Shown: piece by piece, positions 18,039 to 28,426 of the stretch | How the letters are laid out: each line of letters begins with the position of its first letter | How positions within the stretch are numbered: position 1 is the stretch's first letter | From: Arthrobacter sp. StoSoilB5 | Lineage (GTDB): Bacteria; Actinomycetota; Actinomycetes; Actinomycetales; Micrococcaceae | Reading direction: 5' to 3' | NCBI RefSeq assembly: GCF_019977235.1 | Contig: NZ_AP024646.1 | Location: 3,224,001 to 3,288,000 of the forward strand | DNA: 64,000 nt | Made by a program: the position numbers and the translations under genes | Notes under the pieces: model-generated | Told to the model about the DNA's origin: nothing | The model's input: only the letters and a program-made list of their open reading frames with translations | The model's database searches: none

Positions 18039-18923
18039 TCATTCCGCCCGCAGGCCGTCCAGCGTTTCCTGGGTAGCTGCCCGCAGCGCTGCCGTCGTAG
18101 GACCGGCGGCCAGGATGCCACGGCTTGAGGTGGCAAGCACCGTGGGATAAGCGGCCCCGAAAGTGGCCCGGAGGTCCGCAGGAGTGGCACCCTGAGCACC
18201 CAGGCCCGGGGCCAGGATCGCTCCGCGGACCGGGCCGAGGTCAATATCCAGATCCTCAAGCGCAGAACCAATGGTGGCGCCGACAACAAGTCCTACTGAA
18301 CCCAGGACTCCCCCGTACCGCTGGTTCTCGGCTGCAGCCGCATCGACGATCCCCCGGGCGACGGAATTGCTTCCGCCGACGTGCTGGACAGATTTTCCTT
18401 CAGGATTGGAGGTCAACGCCAGAACGAACACTCCCCTGCCATTCTGCGCAGCGAGATCCAGGGCCGGACGCAAGGACTCAAAGCCCAAGTAAGGACTCAG
18501 GGTCACTGAGTCCGCTGCCAGGGCCGAACCGTCGCGTAACCACGCATCTGCGTACGCGGCCATGGTGGAACCAATATCACCCCTCTTGGCGTCAGCGATG
18601 CTGAGCACATCCGCATCAGCAGCTGCGGCCAACGTTCGCTCCAGGACAGCCATGCCCGCCGAGCCGTGACGTTCGTACAGTGCCACTTGCGGCTTCACTG
18701 CGGCAGCGAGGGAAGCCACGGCCTCCACCACGCTGAGCGAAAAACGCTCCAGCCCGGCGACGTCGTCGTTCAGTCCCCAGCTAGCCAGCAGCTGCGGGTG
18801 GGGATCGATTCCGACGCAAAGCGGACCACGGGCGGCCATCGCGGCGGCCAGCCGGGAGCCAAAGGACTCCCGGACCGGCTGCTGTGCGTCCTGGGCCTTG
18901 TTCGCCTCAAGAGAGTCAGGCAT
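18039..18923 (-). CDS. pyrF: orotidine 5'-phosphate decarboxylase (type 2)
   Basis: Last step of UMP synthesis: decarboxylates OMP to UMP. The 294-residue protein is the longer type 2 form found in actinobacteria. The catalytic Lys/Asp cluster is in [18 protein letters not shown], and the phosphate-binding region in [15 protein letters not shown] and [11 protein letters not shown]. The N-terminal [20 protein letters not shown] contains the first active-site Asp. It begins eight bases before the carB stop, so it is translationally coupled as the last gene of the pyr operon. No terminator is obvious before mihF, 96 bases on. Confidence 0.95.
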   Translation of the reverse strand: MPDSLEANKAQDAQQPVRESFGSRLAAAMAARGPLCVGIDPHPQLLASWGLNDDVAGLERFSLSVVEAVASLAAAVKPQVALYERHGSAGMAVLERTLAAAADADVLSIADAKRGDIGSTMAAYADAWLRDGSALAADSVTLSPYLGFESLRPALDLAAQNGRGVFVLALTSNPEGKSVQHVGGSNSVARGIVDAAAAENQRYGGVLGSVGLVVGATIGSALEDLDIDLGPVRGAILAPGLGAQGATPADLRATFGAAYPTVLATSSRGILAAGPTTAALRAATQETLDGLRAE

Positions 18924-21900
18924 TGACGGCGGCCTGTGATGCGCTCAGGTTGGCTGCGTGCTCCTGCAAGCTGGTGACCGACCATTCGTAGGTGCGCAGT
19001 GCCTCGATTGCCTGCACGGCTGCGTTGAATTCAGCCACCGTGGTGATGCAGGGAATGCCAATGGATGTAGCGGCTGCGCGGAGTTCGTAGCCGTCGCTGC
19101 GGGCTTCCCCGCCGGACGGGGTGTTGAACACCATGTCGATCTCGCCGGCAATGACGAGGTCTGCGATGGTCCCTTCACCTTCAGCACTGCTGCCCTCGGC
19201 TACCTTGCGGACCGGAGTGGCCTGGATGCCGTTGCGGCGGAGCACGTCTGCCGTGCCACCCGTGGAGACAATCTCGAAACCGAGGTCCGAGAGGCGCTTG
19301 ACACCCATGATCACCGAGCGCTTGTCCCGGTTGGCCACGGAGACGAAGATCTTGCCTTCGGTGGGAAGTGCGTTGTTGGCGGCTGCCTGGCTCTTGGCGA
19401 AGGCGGTGTCGAAGTGCTTGTCGATACCCATCACTTCACCAGTGGACCGCATTTCCGGGCCGAGCAGGGAATCGACAACCTTGCCCTCGGGGGTCCGGAA
19501 GCGGCTGAACGGCAGTACGGCTTCCTTGACGGCGACCGGGGCATCCAGGGGCAGGGTGGATCCGTCACCGGTTTCCGGCAGCATCTTGTAAGCGCTGCGG
19601 AGCTGGTTGATGGTGACACCAGTACCGATCAGCGCCGCGGCCTTCGCCATCTGCACGCCGGTCGCTTTGGAAACGAACGGCACCGTGCGGGAGGCACGCG
19701 GGTTGGCTTCCAGGACGTAGAGAACGTCAGAGGCCAGCGCGAACTGGATGTTGATGAGGCCGCGCACGCCAACTCCTTCGGCAATGGCGCGTGTGGCTGT
19801 GCGCACGCGCTCGATCACGTTGTTGCCGAGCGTGATCGGAGGGAGGACGCAAGCAGAGTCTCCGGAGTGGATGCCGGCCTCTTCAATGTGCTCCATGATG
19901 CCACCGAGGTACATGTCGGTGCCGTCGAAGAGGGCGTCGACGTCAATTTCGACGGCGTCTTCGAGGAAGCGGTCGATCAGCACCGGGTGGTCCGGGGTGA
20001 TTTCCGTGGCGTTGGCGATGTATCGGGACAGGTTGGCTTCGTCGTAGACAATCTCCATGCCGCGGCCGCCCAGGACGTAGGACGGACGGACCAGGACCGG
20101 GTACCCGATTTCGTCGGCGATCTTCTTGGCATCCTCAAAGGACACAGCCGTGCCGTTCTTCGGAGAAGTCAGGCCGGCCTCGTCCAGGACGCGGGCGAAC
20201 GCGCCACGGTGCTCTGCGAGGTCAATTGCTTCAGGCGAGGTGCCCAGGATCGGCACGCCGGCGTCGGCAAGCTGCTGTGCGAGCTTAAGCGGGGTCTGAC
20301 CGCCCAGCTGGACGAAGACACCCATGACTCCACCAGTACGTTCCTCGGCCGCGATGACCTCAAGGACGTCCTCAAGTGTCAGCGGTTCGAAGTACAGGCG
20401 GGTGGAGACATCGTAGTCCGTGGAGACGGTCTCGGGGTTGCAGTTGACCATGACGGTCTCATACCCCGCCTTGCGAAGGGCCATGGAAGCGTGAACGCAG
20501 GAGTAATCGAACTCGATGCCTTGACCGATGCGGTTGGGCCCGGAACCCAGGATGATCACGGACGGCTTGGCGTGCAGGCCGACTTCGTCTTCCTCGTCAT
20601 AGCTCGAGTAGTGGTACGGCGTGTATGCGGCGAACTCAGCAGCGCAGGTGTCCACCGTCTTGTAGACCGGACGGATGCCCAGCGCCTGGCGGACGCCGCG
20701 GACAACTGCCTCGTTGTTGTGGGTCAGGGCACCGATCTGCTCGTCTGAGAAACCATGGCGCTTGGCGTTGCGCAGCATGTCCTCGGTCAGCACTCCAGCC
20801 TTACGGATTTCCTGAGCGGTTTCGTTCAGCAGCTGGAGCTGGTCCAGGAACCAGGGATCGATCTTGGTTGCTGCGTAGAGGTCTTCGACGCTGGCGCCGC
20901 CCAGAAGGGCGCGCTGTACCTGGTGCAGCCGGTCCGTAGTGGGGCGCTTGGCCTTCTCGATCAGTTCTGCCACTTCGTACTCCGGCACGGAGCTGAAGTC
21001 CAGCTGGGAACCCTTCTGCTCCAGTGAGCGGAGGGCCTTCTGCAGGGCCTCGGTGAAGTTGCGTCCCATGGCCATGGCTTCGCCAACGGACTTCATGGTG
21101 GTGGTCAGCGTGTTGTCCGCGGCCGGGAACTTCTCGAACGCGAAGCGCGGAACCTTGACCACGACGTAGTCCAGGGTCGGCTCGAACGACGCCGGCGTTT
21201 TCTGCGTGATGTCGTTCGGGATCTCGTCCAGGGTGTAGCCGAGGGACAGCTTGGTGGCGATCTTGGCAATGGCGAAACCGGTTGCCTTGGATGCAAGGGC
21301 GGAGGACCGGGAAACACGCGGGTTCATTTCGATCACGACAACGCGCCCCGTGTCCGGGTGGATGGCGAACTGGATGTTACATCCACCGGTGTCCACGCCC
21401 ACTTCACGGATGACGGCGATGGAGACATCGCGCAGCTTCTGGTACTCGCGGTCCGTAAGGGTCAAGGCCGGGGCAACAGTGATGGAGTCGCCGGTGTGGA
21501 CGCCTACGGGATCGAAGTTCTCGATGGAGCAAACAACAACGACGTTGTCGTTCTTGTCGCGCATCATCTCGAGCTCGTATTCCTTCCACCCGAGGATGCT
21601 CTCTTCGAGCAGGACCTCTGTGGTGGGGCTGTACTGCAGGCCCTGGCCAACGATCCTGCGGAGATCGTCCTCGTTGTACGCCAGGCCCGAGCCAAGTCCA
21701 CCCATGGTGAAGGACGGGCGAACGACCATCGGGTAGCCGAGGTCTTCGGCCGCAGCGAAGGCCTCGTCCATGGTGTGGATGATGTGGCTGCGAGCCGACT
21801 CGGCTCCACAGCGCTCCACGACGCCCTTGAACTTCTCACGGTCTTCGCCGAGTTCAATGGCAGCGATGTTCGCACCGATGAGCTCGACGTTGTACTTCTC

Positions 21901-22224
21901 CAGAACACCGTTCTTGTCCAGCGCAATGGCCGTGTTCAACGCGGTCTGGCCACCGAGTGTGGGCAGCAAGGCGTCCGGACGTTCCTTGGCGATGATCTTC
22001 TCAACAACCTCGGGCGTGATGGGCTCGACGTAGGTGGCATCGGCAAACTCGGGGTCCGTCATGATCGTGGCCGGGTTGGAGTTCACGAGGATGACCCGCA
22101 GGCCCTCCTCCTTGAGGACGCGAAGGGCCTGGGTACCGGAGTAGTCGAACTCGGCCGCCTGGCCGATGACGATCGGGCCGGAACCGATGACAAGGACGCT
22201 CTTGAGATCTGTACGTTTGGGCAT
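18916..22224 (-). CDS. carB: carbamoyl-phosphate synthase large subunit
   Basis: Uses ammonia delivered by CarA, bicarbonate and two ATP to make carbamoyl phosphate for pyrimidines and arginine. The 1102 residues comprise two homologous ATP-grasp halves: the first starts with [21 protein letters not shown], the second near residue 560 with [20 protein letters not shown]. Each contains a PSYVLGG/PSFTMGG phosphate-binding loop. The C-terminal part (from about residue 950, [12 protein letters not shown]) is an MGS-type regulatory domain that binds allosteric effectors such as UMP in known enzymes. Its ATG overlaps the carA stop by one base (TAATG). Confidence 0.98.
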   Translation of the reverse strand: MPKRTDLKSVLVIGSGPIVIGQAAEFDYSGTQALRVLKEEGLRVILVNSNPATIMTDPEFADATYVEPITPEVVEKIIAKERPDALLPTLGGQTALNTAIALDKNGVLEKYNVELIGANIAAIELGEDREKFKGVVERCGAESARSHIIHTMDEAFAAAEDLGYPMVVRPSFTMGGLGSGLAYNEDDLRRIVGQGLQYSPTTEVLLEESILGWKEYELEMMRDKNDNVVVVCSIENFDPVGVHTGDSITVAPALTLTDREYQKLRDVSIAVIREVGVDTGGCNIQFAIHPDTGRVVVIEMNPRVSRSSALASKATGFAIAKIATKLSLGYTLDEIPNDITQKTPASFEPTLDYVVVKVPRFAFEKFPAADNTLTTTMKSVGEAMAMGRNFTEALQKALRSLEQKGSQLDFSSVPEYEVAELIEKAKRPTTDRLHQVQRALLGGASVEDLYAATKIDPWFLDQLQLLNETAQEIRKAGVLTEDMLRNAKRHGFSDEQIGALTHNNEAVVRGVRQALGIRPVYKTVDTCAAEFAAYTPYHYSSYDEEDEVGLHAKPSVIILGSGPNRIGQGIEFDYSCVHASMALRKAGYETVMVNCNPETVSTDYDVSTRLYFEPLTLEDVLEVIAAEERTGGVMGVFVQLGGQTPLKLAQQLADAGVPILGTSPEAIDLAEHRGAFARVLDEAGLTSPKNGTAVSFEDAKKIADEIGYPVLVRPSYVLGGRGMEIVYDEANLSRYIANATEITPDHPVLIDRFLEDAVEIDVDALFDGTDMYLGGIMEHIEEAGIHSGDSACVLPPITLGNNVIERVRTATRAIAEGVGVRGLINIQFALASDVLYVLEANPRASRTVPFVSKATGVQMAKAAALIGTGVTINQLRSAYKMLPETGDGSTLPLDAPVAVKEAVLPFSRFRTPEGKVVDSLLGPEMRSTGEVMGIDKHFDTAFAKSQAAANNALPTEGKIFVSVANRDKRSVIMGVKRLSDLGFEIVSTGGTADVLRRNGIQATPVRKVAEGSSAEGEGTIADLVIAGEIDMVFNTPSGGEARSDGYELRAAATSIGIPCITTVAEFNAAVQAIEALRTYEWSVTSLQEHAANLSASQAAVNA

Positions 22225-23450
22225 TACTTCTTGTCCTCAGTCTTGGAGTCGGTGGAGTTGGCGGCGCCGGCTGTGGCCGATTTCGTTTCTGCCATGAGGT
22301 CGATAAAGCGGTCGAAGAGGTACGCGGCATCGTGCGGGCCGGCAGCGGCTTCAGGGTGGTACTGGACCGAGAACGCCGGGATGTCCAGGCACGCCAGGCC
22401 TTCCACGACGTCGTCGTTCAACGAGACGTGGCTGACTTCCACGCGGCCGTAGCGCTCCTCAGGGGCCACCGTGGCGCCGTTCAGCGGTGCGTCGACGGCG
22501 AAGCCGTGGTTTTGCGAGGTGATTTCAACCTTGCCCGTGCGGCGGTCCATGACGGGCTGGTTGATGCCGCGGTGACCGTAGCGGAGCTTGTAGGTTCCAA
22601 AGCCAAGCGCACGGCCCAGGATCTGGTTGCCGAAGCAGATCCCGAAGTAGGGCAGTTTCTCGTCCAGCACCGAGCGCAGCAGTGAGACCTGGTGGTCTGC
22701 GGTAGCGGGATCGCCAGGTCCGTTGGACATGAAGAAGCCGTCCGGATTGACCGCGTTGACGTCCTCCAGCGTGGACGTAGCCGGCAGGACATGCACACGC
22801 ACGCCGCGCTCGGCGAAGCGTACCGGAGTCATTGCTTTGATGCCGAGGTCCACGGCGGCAATGGAGAACCGGGGTTCTCCTTCCCAGCCGTGGTCCTTGG
22901 GCTCCACGACGTAAGCCTCGTCGATGGAGACCTCTTCAGCCAGCGCTGCGCCTTCCATTGGGGCGCTTGCAAGGACCGCGTCCAGGAGCTCCTTCTCCGA
23001 TGCCTGCGCAGCCTCGCCCGAGAAGATGCCTGCGCGCATGGTCTTGTGTTCGCGGAGGTGGCGGGTGATGGCACGGGTGTCAACGCCCTGGATGCCAACG
23101 ATTCCCTGCTCTACCAATTCGGCGTCCAAGGAACGTTCCGAGCGCCAGTTGGAAGGGCGGCGCGCGGCGTCGCGAACGACGTAGCCAGCGACCCAGATGC
23201 GGCGGGACTCAGCGTCTTCGCTGTTGACGCCCGTGTTGCCGATATGGGGTGCGGTCTGCACCACAAGCTGGCGGGCGTAAGAAGGATCGGTGATGGTCTC
23301 CTGATAGCCGGTCATTCCGGTGGCGAAGACGGCCTCACCGAGGGCCGTTCCCTGGGCGCCGTAGCTACGGCCGCGGAACACGCGGCCGTCTTCGAGCACC
23401 AGTACTGCTGCTGAGGGGGCGGGTGTGGTGGCTGCTTTACTGTCCGTCAC
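22224..23450 (-). CDS. carA: carbamoyl-phosphate synthase small subunit (glutaminase)
   Basis: Hydrolyses glutamine and channels ammonia to CarB. The N-terminal CarA domain contains [19 protein letters not shown] and [14 protein letters not shown]; the C-terminal class I glutamine amidotransferase has the nucleophile in [16 protein letters not shown] and the His-Glu pair in [12 protein letters not shown]. The open frame extends to 23474, but the GTG at 23450 is chosen because it lies after the stop of the upstream gene and is preceded by GGAAAG seven bases away; this gives 408 residues. It sits between the PH-like membrane protein and carB in the pyr operon. Confidence 0.95.
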   Translation of the reverse strand: MTDSKAATTPAPSAAVLVLEDGRVFRGRSYGAQGTALGEAVFATGMTGYQETITDPSYARQLVVQTAPHIGNTGVNSEDAESRRIWVAGYVVRDAARRPSNWRSERSLDAELVEQGIVGIQGVDTRAITRHLREHKTMRAGIFSGEAAQASEKELLDAVLASAPMEGAALAEEVSIDEAYVVEPKDHGWEGEPRFSIAAVDLGIKAMTPVRFAERGVRVHVLPATSTLEDVNAVNPDGFFMSNGPGDPATADHQVSLLRSVLDEKLPYFGICFGNQILGRALGFGTYKLRYGHRGINQPVMDRRTGKVEITSQNHGFAVDAPLNGATVAPEERYGRVEVSHVSLNDDVVEGLACLDIPAFSVQYHPEAAAGPHDAAYLFDRFIDLMAETKSATAGAANSTDSKTEDKK

Positions 23451-23454
23451 TTTA

Positions 23455-23976
23455 TTACTTTCCACTATCGGCATCTGCCTGAGGGGCTGCGGAGATCAAT
23501 TCTTGGATGGCTTCGAGGAGGAGCTCTTTGTCGGCTGCATGCCTGGTCCGGAATCCGGTATCCAGTTCCCTGCCGCCCAGCTTCCAGCTGATGACCAGGA
23601 GTCCGTCTTTCTCGACGAACTTCCCGGCCATTCCGGCGGCTTGGCGGCTGTCAGCCACTGCGGAGCGCGGGATGAACACCGGGCCGGCGCCTGAACGGTC
23701 GAACAGGATGCCTTCGGCGTGGACACTCAGTTCCGCGTTTGTCCGGATCCCAAGGCCCTGCACTGCAATCCGGTCCAGCCAGTCCCCTGCCGTGGTGGTG
23801 GCAACGTACTGGCCCTCGGCTACGATCGTGGCCGGCGTCAGTTGCTGCGGCACCTCCGGGAGGCGTTCGACGTCGGCTTGACGCCTCAGGCGGCTCCGCC
23901 ACCCCAGCCAGATCATCATCAAGACAACGATGATCAACGGCACCGTGATGAGCACGGTGAGAGTCTGGTTGTTCAT
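23455..23976 (-). CDS. membrane-anchored PH-like domain protein of the pyr operon
   Basis: A 173-residue protein with one N-terminal membrane helix (residues 5-25, [20 protein letters not shown]), a basic stretch RSRLRRQ that suggests the C-terminal part faces the cytoplasm, and a beta-rich domain (about 50-150) that fits the bacterial PH-like fold ([35 protein letters not shown]). I know no biochemical function. Similar proteins recur between pyrC and carA in other actinobacteria, so a link to pyrimidine synthesis or its membrane localisation is plausible but unproven. Its ATG overlaps the pyrC stop by one base, and carA starts just after its stop. Confidence 0.8.
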   Translation of the reverse strand: MNNQTLTVLITVPLIIVVLMMIWLGWRSRLRRQADVERLPEVPQQLTPATIVAEGQYVATTTAGDWLDRIAVQGLGIRTNAELSVHAEGILFDRSGAGPVFIPRSAVADSRQAAGMAGKFVEKDGLLVISWKLGGRELDTGFRTRHAADKELLLEAIQELISAAPQADADSGK

Positions 23977-25331
23977 CAGCTACCGCTGACTGCCCCGGCG
24001 GAATCCGGGGTGGGGTAGTTTTCGACGTACCTGTACGGCGTATTGAGCTTGCCGTTGAGAACCGTGGGGTGGCCCTTGAAGAAGGTTGCCACCACGGAAC
24101 CGGGCAGCTCTTTGCCCTTGAACGGTGAATTGCGGCCCATGGTAGCCATTTTATGGGGGTCCACCGTCCAGCGTGCAGCCGGGTCCACCAGGATGACGTT
24201 GGCCGGCTCGCCTTCTTCCAACGGCCTGCCCTGGTCAGCAACGCGGCCAATGACCGCGGGGGTGAACGACGTGACCCTCGCGAAATCGGCCCAGGTCATG
24301 AGGCCGGTTTCGATCATGGTCTCCTGGACAACGGACAATGCCGTTTCCAGGCCGGTCATGCCCATTGCCGCCTGCGCCCACTCGCATTCCTTGTGTTCGC
24401 TGGGGTGGGGGGCGTGGTCCGTGCCGACGACGTCAATGGTGCCGTCTGCCAAGCCCTCGCGGAGCGCCTGAACGTCAGCGTCCGTGCGCAGCGGCGGGTT
24501 CACCTTGAAAACGGGATCGTAGCTGCGGACCAGCTCGTCCGTGAGGAGCAGGTGGTGCGGGGTGACCTCGGCAGTCACGTTGATGCCTCGGGCCTTGGCC
24601 CAGCGCACGATTTCCACGGATCCTGCAGTGGAGACGTGGCAGACGTGCAGGCGTGAACCGACGTGCTGGGTCAGCAGGACGTCGCGGGCAATGATGCTCT
24701 CTTCGGCGACCGCAGGCCAGCCCGTGAGTCCGAGCACTGCCGAAACGGCGCCTTCGTTCATCTGTGCCCCGGCCGTAAGGCGCGGTTCCTGCGCGTGCTG
24801 GGCCACCACGCCGTCGAACGCTTTCACATACTCCAGCGCGCGGCGCATTAGAACGGGATCGTGCACGCAGATGCCGTCGTCGGAGAACATACGCACCTGG
24901 GCACGGGAGTCCGCCATGGCACCCAGCTCTGCGAGCTGCTCGCCGGCGAGGCCAACCGTTACGGCCCCAACGGGGCGCACGTCCACCCAGCCGGACGCGC
25001 GGCCCAGGCTGTGGACCTGCTCGACCACGCCTGCCGTGTCTGCCACGGGGTTGCTGTTGGCCATGGCGTGGACAGCCGTGAAGCCGCCCAACGCTGCGGC
25101 GCGGGTGCCGGTCTCGACCGTTTCGGCGTCTTCGCGGCCGGGCTCGCGCAAGTGCGTGTGGACGTCCACCATGCCGGGCAGTGCAATGAGGCCCTTGCCG
25201 TCGATGACCGTGGCGTCCTCGTCGGAGAGGTCCTTGCCGCGGGCGGCAATGATGCCGTCGCGGATCAACAGGTCTTCAGCTTCGCCGCCGAGAATGGCGG
25301 CCCCACGGATCAGGTAGGTGTTCTCGGCCAT
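23976..25331 (-). CDS. pyrC: dihydroorotase
   Basis: Cyclises carbamoyl-aspartate to dihydroorotate; a zinc amidohydrolase. The metal-binding start GMVDVHTHLREPG is near residue 55, with further metal ligands in QHAQEPRLT and VCHVSTAGSVEIVRWAKARG, and the catalytic Asp in GTDHAPHPSEHK. The 451-residue length is that of class I enzymes, which often associate with aspartate transcarbamoylase. Its ATG shares one base with the pyrB stop (TGATG), so translation is coupled. No signs of degeneration in the catalytic residues. Confidence 0.97.
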   Translation of the reverse strand: MAENTYLIRGAAILGGEAEDLLIRDGIIAARGKDLSDEDATVIDGKGLIALPGMVDVHTHLREPGREDAETVETGTRAAALGGFTAVHAMANSNPVADTAGVVEQVHSLGRASGWVDVRPVGAVTVGLAGEQLAELGAMADSRAQVRMFSDDGICVHDPVLMRRALEYVKAFDGVVAQHAQEPRLTAGAQMNEGAVSAVLGLTGWPAVAEESIIARDVLLTQHVGSRLHVCHVSTAGSVEIVRWAKARGINVTAEVTPHHLLLTDELVRSYDPVFKVNPPLRTDADVQALREGLADGTIDVVGTDHAPHPSEHKECEWAQAAMGMTGLETALSVVQETMIETGLMTWADFARVTSFTPAVIGRVADQGRPLEEGEPANVILVDPAARWTVDPHKMATMGRNSPFKGKELPGSVVATFFKGHPTVLNGKLNTPYRYVENYPTPDSAGAVSGS

Positions 25332-26359
25332 CAGTTGCTCTCCTTGGTGGGCTGGCTTACAGCATGGGTGGTCACTGCCGTTGCGGCGGTTGCTTCGCGG
25401 GAATCCCCGGAGAGCAACAGGTAAAGGGCTGCCATGCGCACTGAAACACCGTTCCGCACCTGTGCAAGCACAGTTGAGCGCGGCGAGTCGGCGGCGGCGG
25501 AGGATATTTCCAGGCCGCGGTTCATGGGGCCAGGGTGCATGATGATGGTGTCCTTCATGCCCAGGTCATCCAGTGCCCGAAGCCGGGCGTCATCGAAACC
25601 CCAACGCCGTGAATACTCACGTGTGGAGGGGAAGAACGAGGCGTGCATGCGCTCACCCTGGACGCGCAGCATCATCATCGCGTCGACGCCTGCTTCCAGA
25701 GTTTCGTCCAGGTTGTAGCTGACCTTGCAGGGCCAGTGCTCGACGCCGATCGGCAACAGCGTAGGTGGCGCAACCAACGTCACCTCGGCGCCCAGGGTAC
25801 GCAACAACCAAACGTTGGAGCGGGCAACACGGGAGTGCAGCACATCCCCCACAATCGCCACGCGCATGCCTTTGAGGTCAGCCCCAGTGGATCTATTTCC
25901 ATTGAGCTGCGACCAGTGGCGGCGCATGGTAAACGCGTCCAACAGGGCCTGCGTAGGGTGTTCGTGCGTGCCGTCGCCGGCGTTGATCACTGCGGCGTCG
26001 ATCCAGTCCGTGGCAGCCAGCCGATGCGGAGCACCGGAAGCCCAGTGACGGATCACAACCGCATCAGCTCCCATGGCGGCCAGTGTCTGGGCAGTGTCTT
26101 TCAGGGACTCGCCCTTGGACACCGAAGATCCTTTGGCGGCGAAGTTGATGACATCGGCTGAAAGCCGCTTGGCTGCGGCCTCAAAAGAGATCCGGGTACG
26201 CGTGGAGTCCTCGAAGAAGAGGTTGACTACCGTGCGGCCACGAAGTGCCGGGAGCTTCTTGACCTCGCGGTCACCGACTGCGGACATTTCCTCGGCAGTG
26301 TCCAGGACCCGGATGGCATCGAAGGCGCTGAGGTTCTCAGTGGAGAGGAGGTGCTTCAC
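25331..26359 (-). CDS. pyrB: aspartate carbamoyltransferase catalytic subunit
   Basis: Condenses carbamoyl phosphate with aspartate in the first committed pyrimidine step. The carbamoyl-phosphate signature [19 protein letters not shown] is near residue 53, followed by [14 protein letters not shown], the [11 protein letters not shown] motif, and [10 protein letters not shown]. The 342 residues fit a class B catalytic chain; no pyrI regulatory gene is present, in keeping with other actinobacteria, so regulation would act through PyrR rather than a regulatory subunit. It starts with GTG overlapping the pyrR stop (GTGA). Confidence 0.97.
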   Translation of the reverse strand: MKHLLSTENLSAFDAIRVLDTAEEMSAVGDREVKKLPALRGRTVVNLFFEDSTRTRISFEAAAKRLSADVINFAAKGSSVSKGESLKDTAQTLAAMGADAVVIRHWASGAPHRLAATDWIDAAVINAGDGTHEHPTQALLDAFTMRRHWSQLNGNRSTGADLKGMRVAIVGDVLHSRVARSNVWLLRTLGAEVTLVAPPTLLPIGVEHWPCKVSYNLDETLEAGVDAMMMLRVQGERMHASFFPSTREYSRRWGFDDARLRALDDLGMKDTIIMHPGPMNRGLEISSAAADSPRSTVLAQVRNGVSVRMAALYLLLSGDSREATAATAVTTHAVSQPTKESN

Positions 26360-26940
26360 TTGCCGGCCTCGATAACTACTTCGTTGACTGGGACGCCGTT
26401 TACGGAGTCGATTTCCTCGAGGTGGACGCGGACCTTTTCTGCGGAGGAGGTGGGCAGGTTCTTGCCTACATGGTCCGCGCGGATGGGAAGCTCGCGGTGG
26501 CCCCTGTCTACCAGGACTGCCAGGCGGACAATCCGGGGACGTCCAAGGTCCACCAAGGCATCAAGCGCTGCCCTGATGGTGCGGCCGGAATACAGGACGT
26601 CATCGATGAGGACAACAACCTTGTTGTCGATGCCGCTCAACGGCAGACGCGTGTGGTGCGGAGGACGCGTTGGCTGGTGCGAGAGATCATCACGGAACAT
26701 GGTGACATCGAGTTGGCCAACAATCGTTTCTGCGTTGACCGTTGGGTCGGCTGCAGCGATCTTGTTGGCGAGCCGCACGGCCAATGGATAGCCGCGGCTG
26801 GGAATGCCCAATAGAACCAGGTCCTGGGAGCCTTTGTTGGCTTCGAGGATCTCATGGGCGATACGAGTCAGCGCACGGTCGATGTCCGCTTGGTTGAGAA
26901 CAACCCGCGACGGAACCTGCGCTGAAGTGACTTCAGTCAT
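26356..26940 (-). CDS. pyrR: bifunctional pyr operon regulator / uracil phosphoribosyltransferase
   Basis: An RNA-binding regulator of pyrimidine genes that senses UMP/UTP and PRPP and often has uracil phosphoribosyltransferase activity. The PRPP loop [22 protein letters not shown] is intact, as is the [13 protein letters not shown] segment and the [17 protein letters not shown] region containing RNA-contact and flexible-loop residues. The length is 194 residues. It is the first gene of the pyr operon. The minus-strand leader 26960-26975 matches the PyrR-binding-loop consensus directly before the ribosome binding site AAGGGGAG, so translational autorepression of the kind shown in Mycobacterium smegmatis is likely. 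Confidence 0.96.
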   Translation of the reverse strand: MTEVTSAQVPSRVVLNQADIDRALTRIAHEILEANKGSQDLVLLGIPSRGYPLAVRLANKIAAADPTVNAETIVGQLDVTMFRDDLSHQPTRPPHHTRLPLSGIDNKVVVLIDDVLYSGRTIRAALDALVDLGRPRIVRLAVLVDRGHRELPIRADHVGKNLPTSSAEKVRVHLEEIDSVNGVPVNEVVIEAGK

Positions 26941-26959
26941 TCGCTCGTCTCCCCTTTCC

Positions 26960-26975
26960 CCGCCTCACGGGACGG
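26960..26975 (-). promoter_or_regulatory. PyrR-binding loop overlapping the translation start region of pyrR
   Basis: On the minus strand the RNA CCGUCCCGUGAGGCGG folds as CCG-(U bulge)-CC paired to GG-C-GG, with the loop CGUGA. This fits the consensus UCCNGNGAGG and its bulged base. The ribosome binding site AAGGGGAG lies immediately downstream (26949-26956) with the ATG eight bases later. PyrR binding would therefore be placed to block ribosome access. No terminator follows, which argues for translational control rather than attenuation. Confidence 0.8.
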
Positions 26976-27024
26976 AATTAAAAAAGGAATATTTGCCCTT
27001 CAAAACTACCACAGCGGGGCCCTG

Positions 27025-27052
27025 CCGCCTCACCGGGCAGCGGTCGAGGCGG
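27025..27052. other. GC-rich inverted repeat between pyrR and prsW
   Basis: CCGCCTC-ACCG (27025-27035) pairs with CGGT-C-GAGGCGG (27041-27052), with a 5-base loop and one bulged base, 11 pairs in all. It lies upstream of both divergent genes. It may be an operator or just structure; on the minus strand it contains GGTGAGGCGG, which resembles part of the PyrR loop. Confidence 0.4.
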
Positions 27053-27083
27053 TGAGTTAAAGCTCACAGCCCAAGCTGTGGAA

Positions 27084-27089
27084 TAGGCT
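27084..27089 (+). promoter_or_regulatory. -10 element (TAGGCT) for a leaderless prsW mRNA
   Basis: TAGGCT fits TANNNT and is separated by seven bases (CTAGGCC) from the ATG at 27097. No ribosome binding site precedes the gene. Confidence 0.5.
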
Positions 27090-27096
27090 CTAGGCC

Positions 27097-28350
27097 ATGA
27101 GCACCAACCACCCTGGGAATCCGGGCGGGCACCAACCCTACCCGCGGCCATACCTGGAACCGGCCGCTAATCCGACGTGGATCGGACGCGTGCAGCCCGG
27201 AAACTACCAACCGGCCCCTGGCAACCCGGGAACCCTTCCGCCGCAGACCTGGGCTGCTCCTGAAGTAACCCGGGCGCGCCGGTCGCCGGGTACGCTCCCC
27301 CTGCTCCTGGTAGGCAGCGTTTTGGTCTTCGGAAGCCTTCTCCTGGTGGTTCCGTTCCTCCTGGGCAATACCGGTGTCACAGGCTTCGTGATCGGGTTCA
27401 TCGCATCTCTGGTACCGCTGTCTGTGGTGCTGCTTACAGTACGGCTCATTGACCGTTGGGAGCCGGAGCCCAACAGGCTTCTCTGGTTCGCTTTCACATG
27501 GGGAGCTGCGGTCTCGATCGCTGGAACACTGTTGATCCAGCCGCTCTTCGCCCTGGCAGCTCCGACCACCAGCGAGGAAGCGTTCACGTATTTCATGGCC
27601 ACGGTCCAAGCTCCGATCGTGGAGGAATTCACCAAATCGCTTGGCCTGTTGGTACTCATCCTTGCCGCACGGAAGTACTTCGATGGTCCCGTGGATGGCG
27701 TGGTCTTCGCTTTTACGATCGCCGCCGGATTCGCCTTCACTGAGAACATCCTCTACTTCGGCCGTGAGATCGCGTCTTCATCGGAGCCTGGCACGGACCT
27801 GGTCCGGATTTTTATCCTGCGTGGCGTCATGTCACCCTTCGCGCACGCCATTTTCACGGGAACAACCGGGCTGATCATGGGATTTGCCGCCCGGAAGTGG
27901 CATTCAGGCTATGCCGTGCTGGCGTTCATCATTGGCCTCCTGCCGGCCATGTTCCTGCATAACCGGTGGAACAGCATGGGCCAGGACTTCCTGCTGGACT
28001 ACTTCGTGGTGCAGGTGCCGATCTTTCTGATCGCGGCTCTCGGCATCATTTGCCTCCGGATTGCCGAAGGGAAACTCACGCGCCAGCGGCTCCTCGAATA
28101 TGCCAGGGCCGGATGGTTCACGCCTGCCGAAGTTGAAATGCTGGCAACTTCACCAGGAAGGCGGCAGGCAATGCGGTGGGCAGCCTCGCGTGGTCGCGCA
28201 GCCCAGATGCGGGCATTCATCAAGGGTGCCACGGCTTTGGCGTTCACGCGCCAACGCGTCCTCAGCGGGCGCGATGTGCCTGTCCACCAGCGGGACGAAC
28301 TTGACCATCTTCGCGAGATCCCTGCGCTCCGGGCGGCAGTGCTGAACTGA
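27097..28350 (+). CDS. PrsW-family intramembrane metalloprotease
   Basis: A 417-residue polytopic membrane protein. A Pro/Gly/Asn-rich cytoplasmic tail (1-65) precedes about eight hydrophobic helices. The PrsW/CPBP-like signatures are present: the paired acidic motif APIVEEFTKSLG, GFAFTENILYF, and HAIFTGTTGLIMGFA with the conserved His, plus FLHNRWNS. In Bacillus PrsW makes the site-1 cut of an anti-sigma factor; the target here is unknown and no anti-sigma gene is adjacent. The C-terminal soluble part (about 320-417) is basic. It is transcribed alone, divergent from pyrR and convergent with nusB across a shared terminator. Confidence 0.85.
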   Translation: MSTNHPGNPGGHQPYPRPYLEPAANPTWIGRVQPGNYQPAPGNPGTLPPQTWAAPEVTRARRSPGTLPLLLVGSVLVFGSLLLVVPFLLGNTGVTGFVIGFIASLVPLSVVLLTVRLIDRWEPEPNRLLWFAFTWGAAVSIAGTLLIQPLFALAAPTTSEEAFTYFMATVQAPIVEEFTKSLGLLVLILAARKYFDGPVDGVVFAFTIAAGFAFTENILYFGREIASSSEPGTDLVRIFILRGVMSPFAHAIFTGTTGLIMGFAARKWHSGYAVLAFIIGLLPAMFLHNRWNSMGQDFLLDYFVVQVPIFLIAALGIICLRIAEGKLTRQRLLEYARAGWFTPAEVEMLATSPGRRQAMRWAASRGRAAQMRAFIKGATALAFTRQRVLSGRDVPVHQRDELDHLREIPALRAAVLN

Positions 28351-28361
28351 GACGCAAACAG

Positions 28362-28404
28362 AAGAGGACCCGCCCCACAGTTTCCTGTGGACGCGGGTCC
28401 TCTT
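28362..28404. terminator. bidirectional terminator between prsW and nusB
   Basis: AAGAGGACCCGC and GCGGGTCCTCTT form the lower stem, CCACAG and CTGTGG the upper stem, with a TTTC loop and a small internal mismatch, about 18 pairs. It lies between two convergent genes and can serve both. Confidence 0.85.
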
Positions 28405-28426
28405 GCTGAACAAGCTCCAGCGACGC

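Noticed and set aside
18958..20748. A long open frame antisense to carB
   Set aside because: Same codon-bias effect; carB is unambiguous over the whole stretch.
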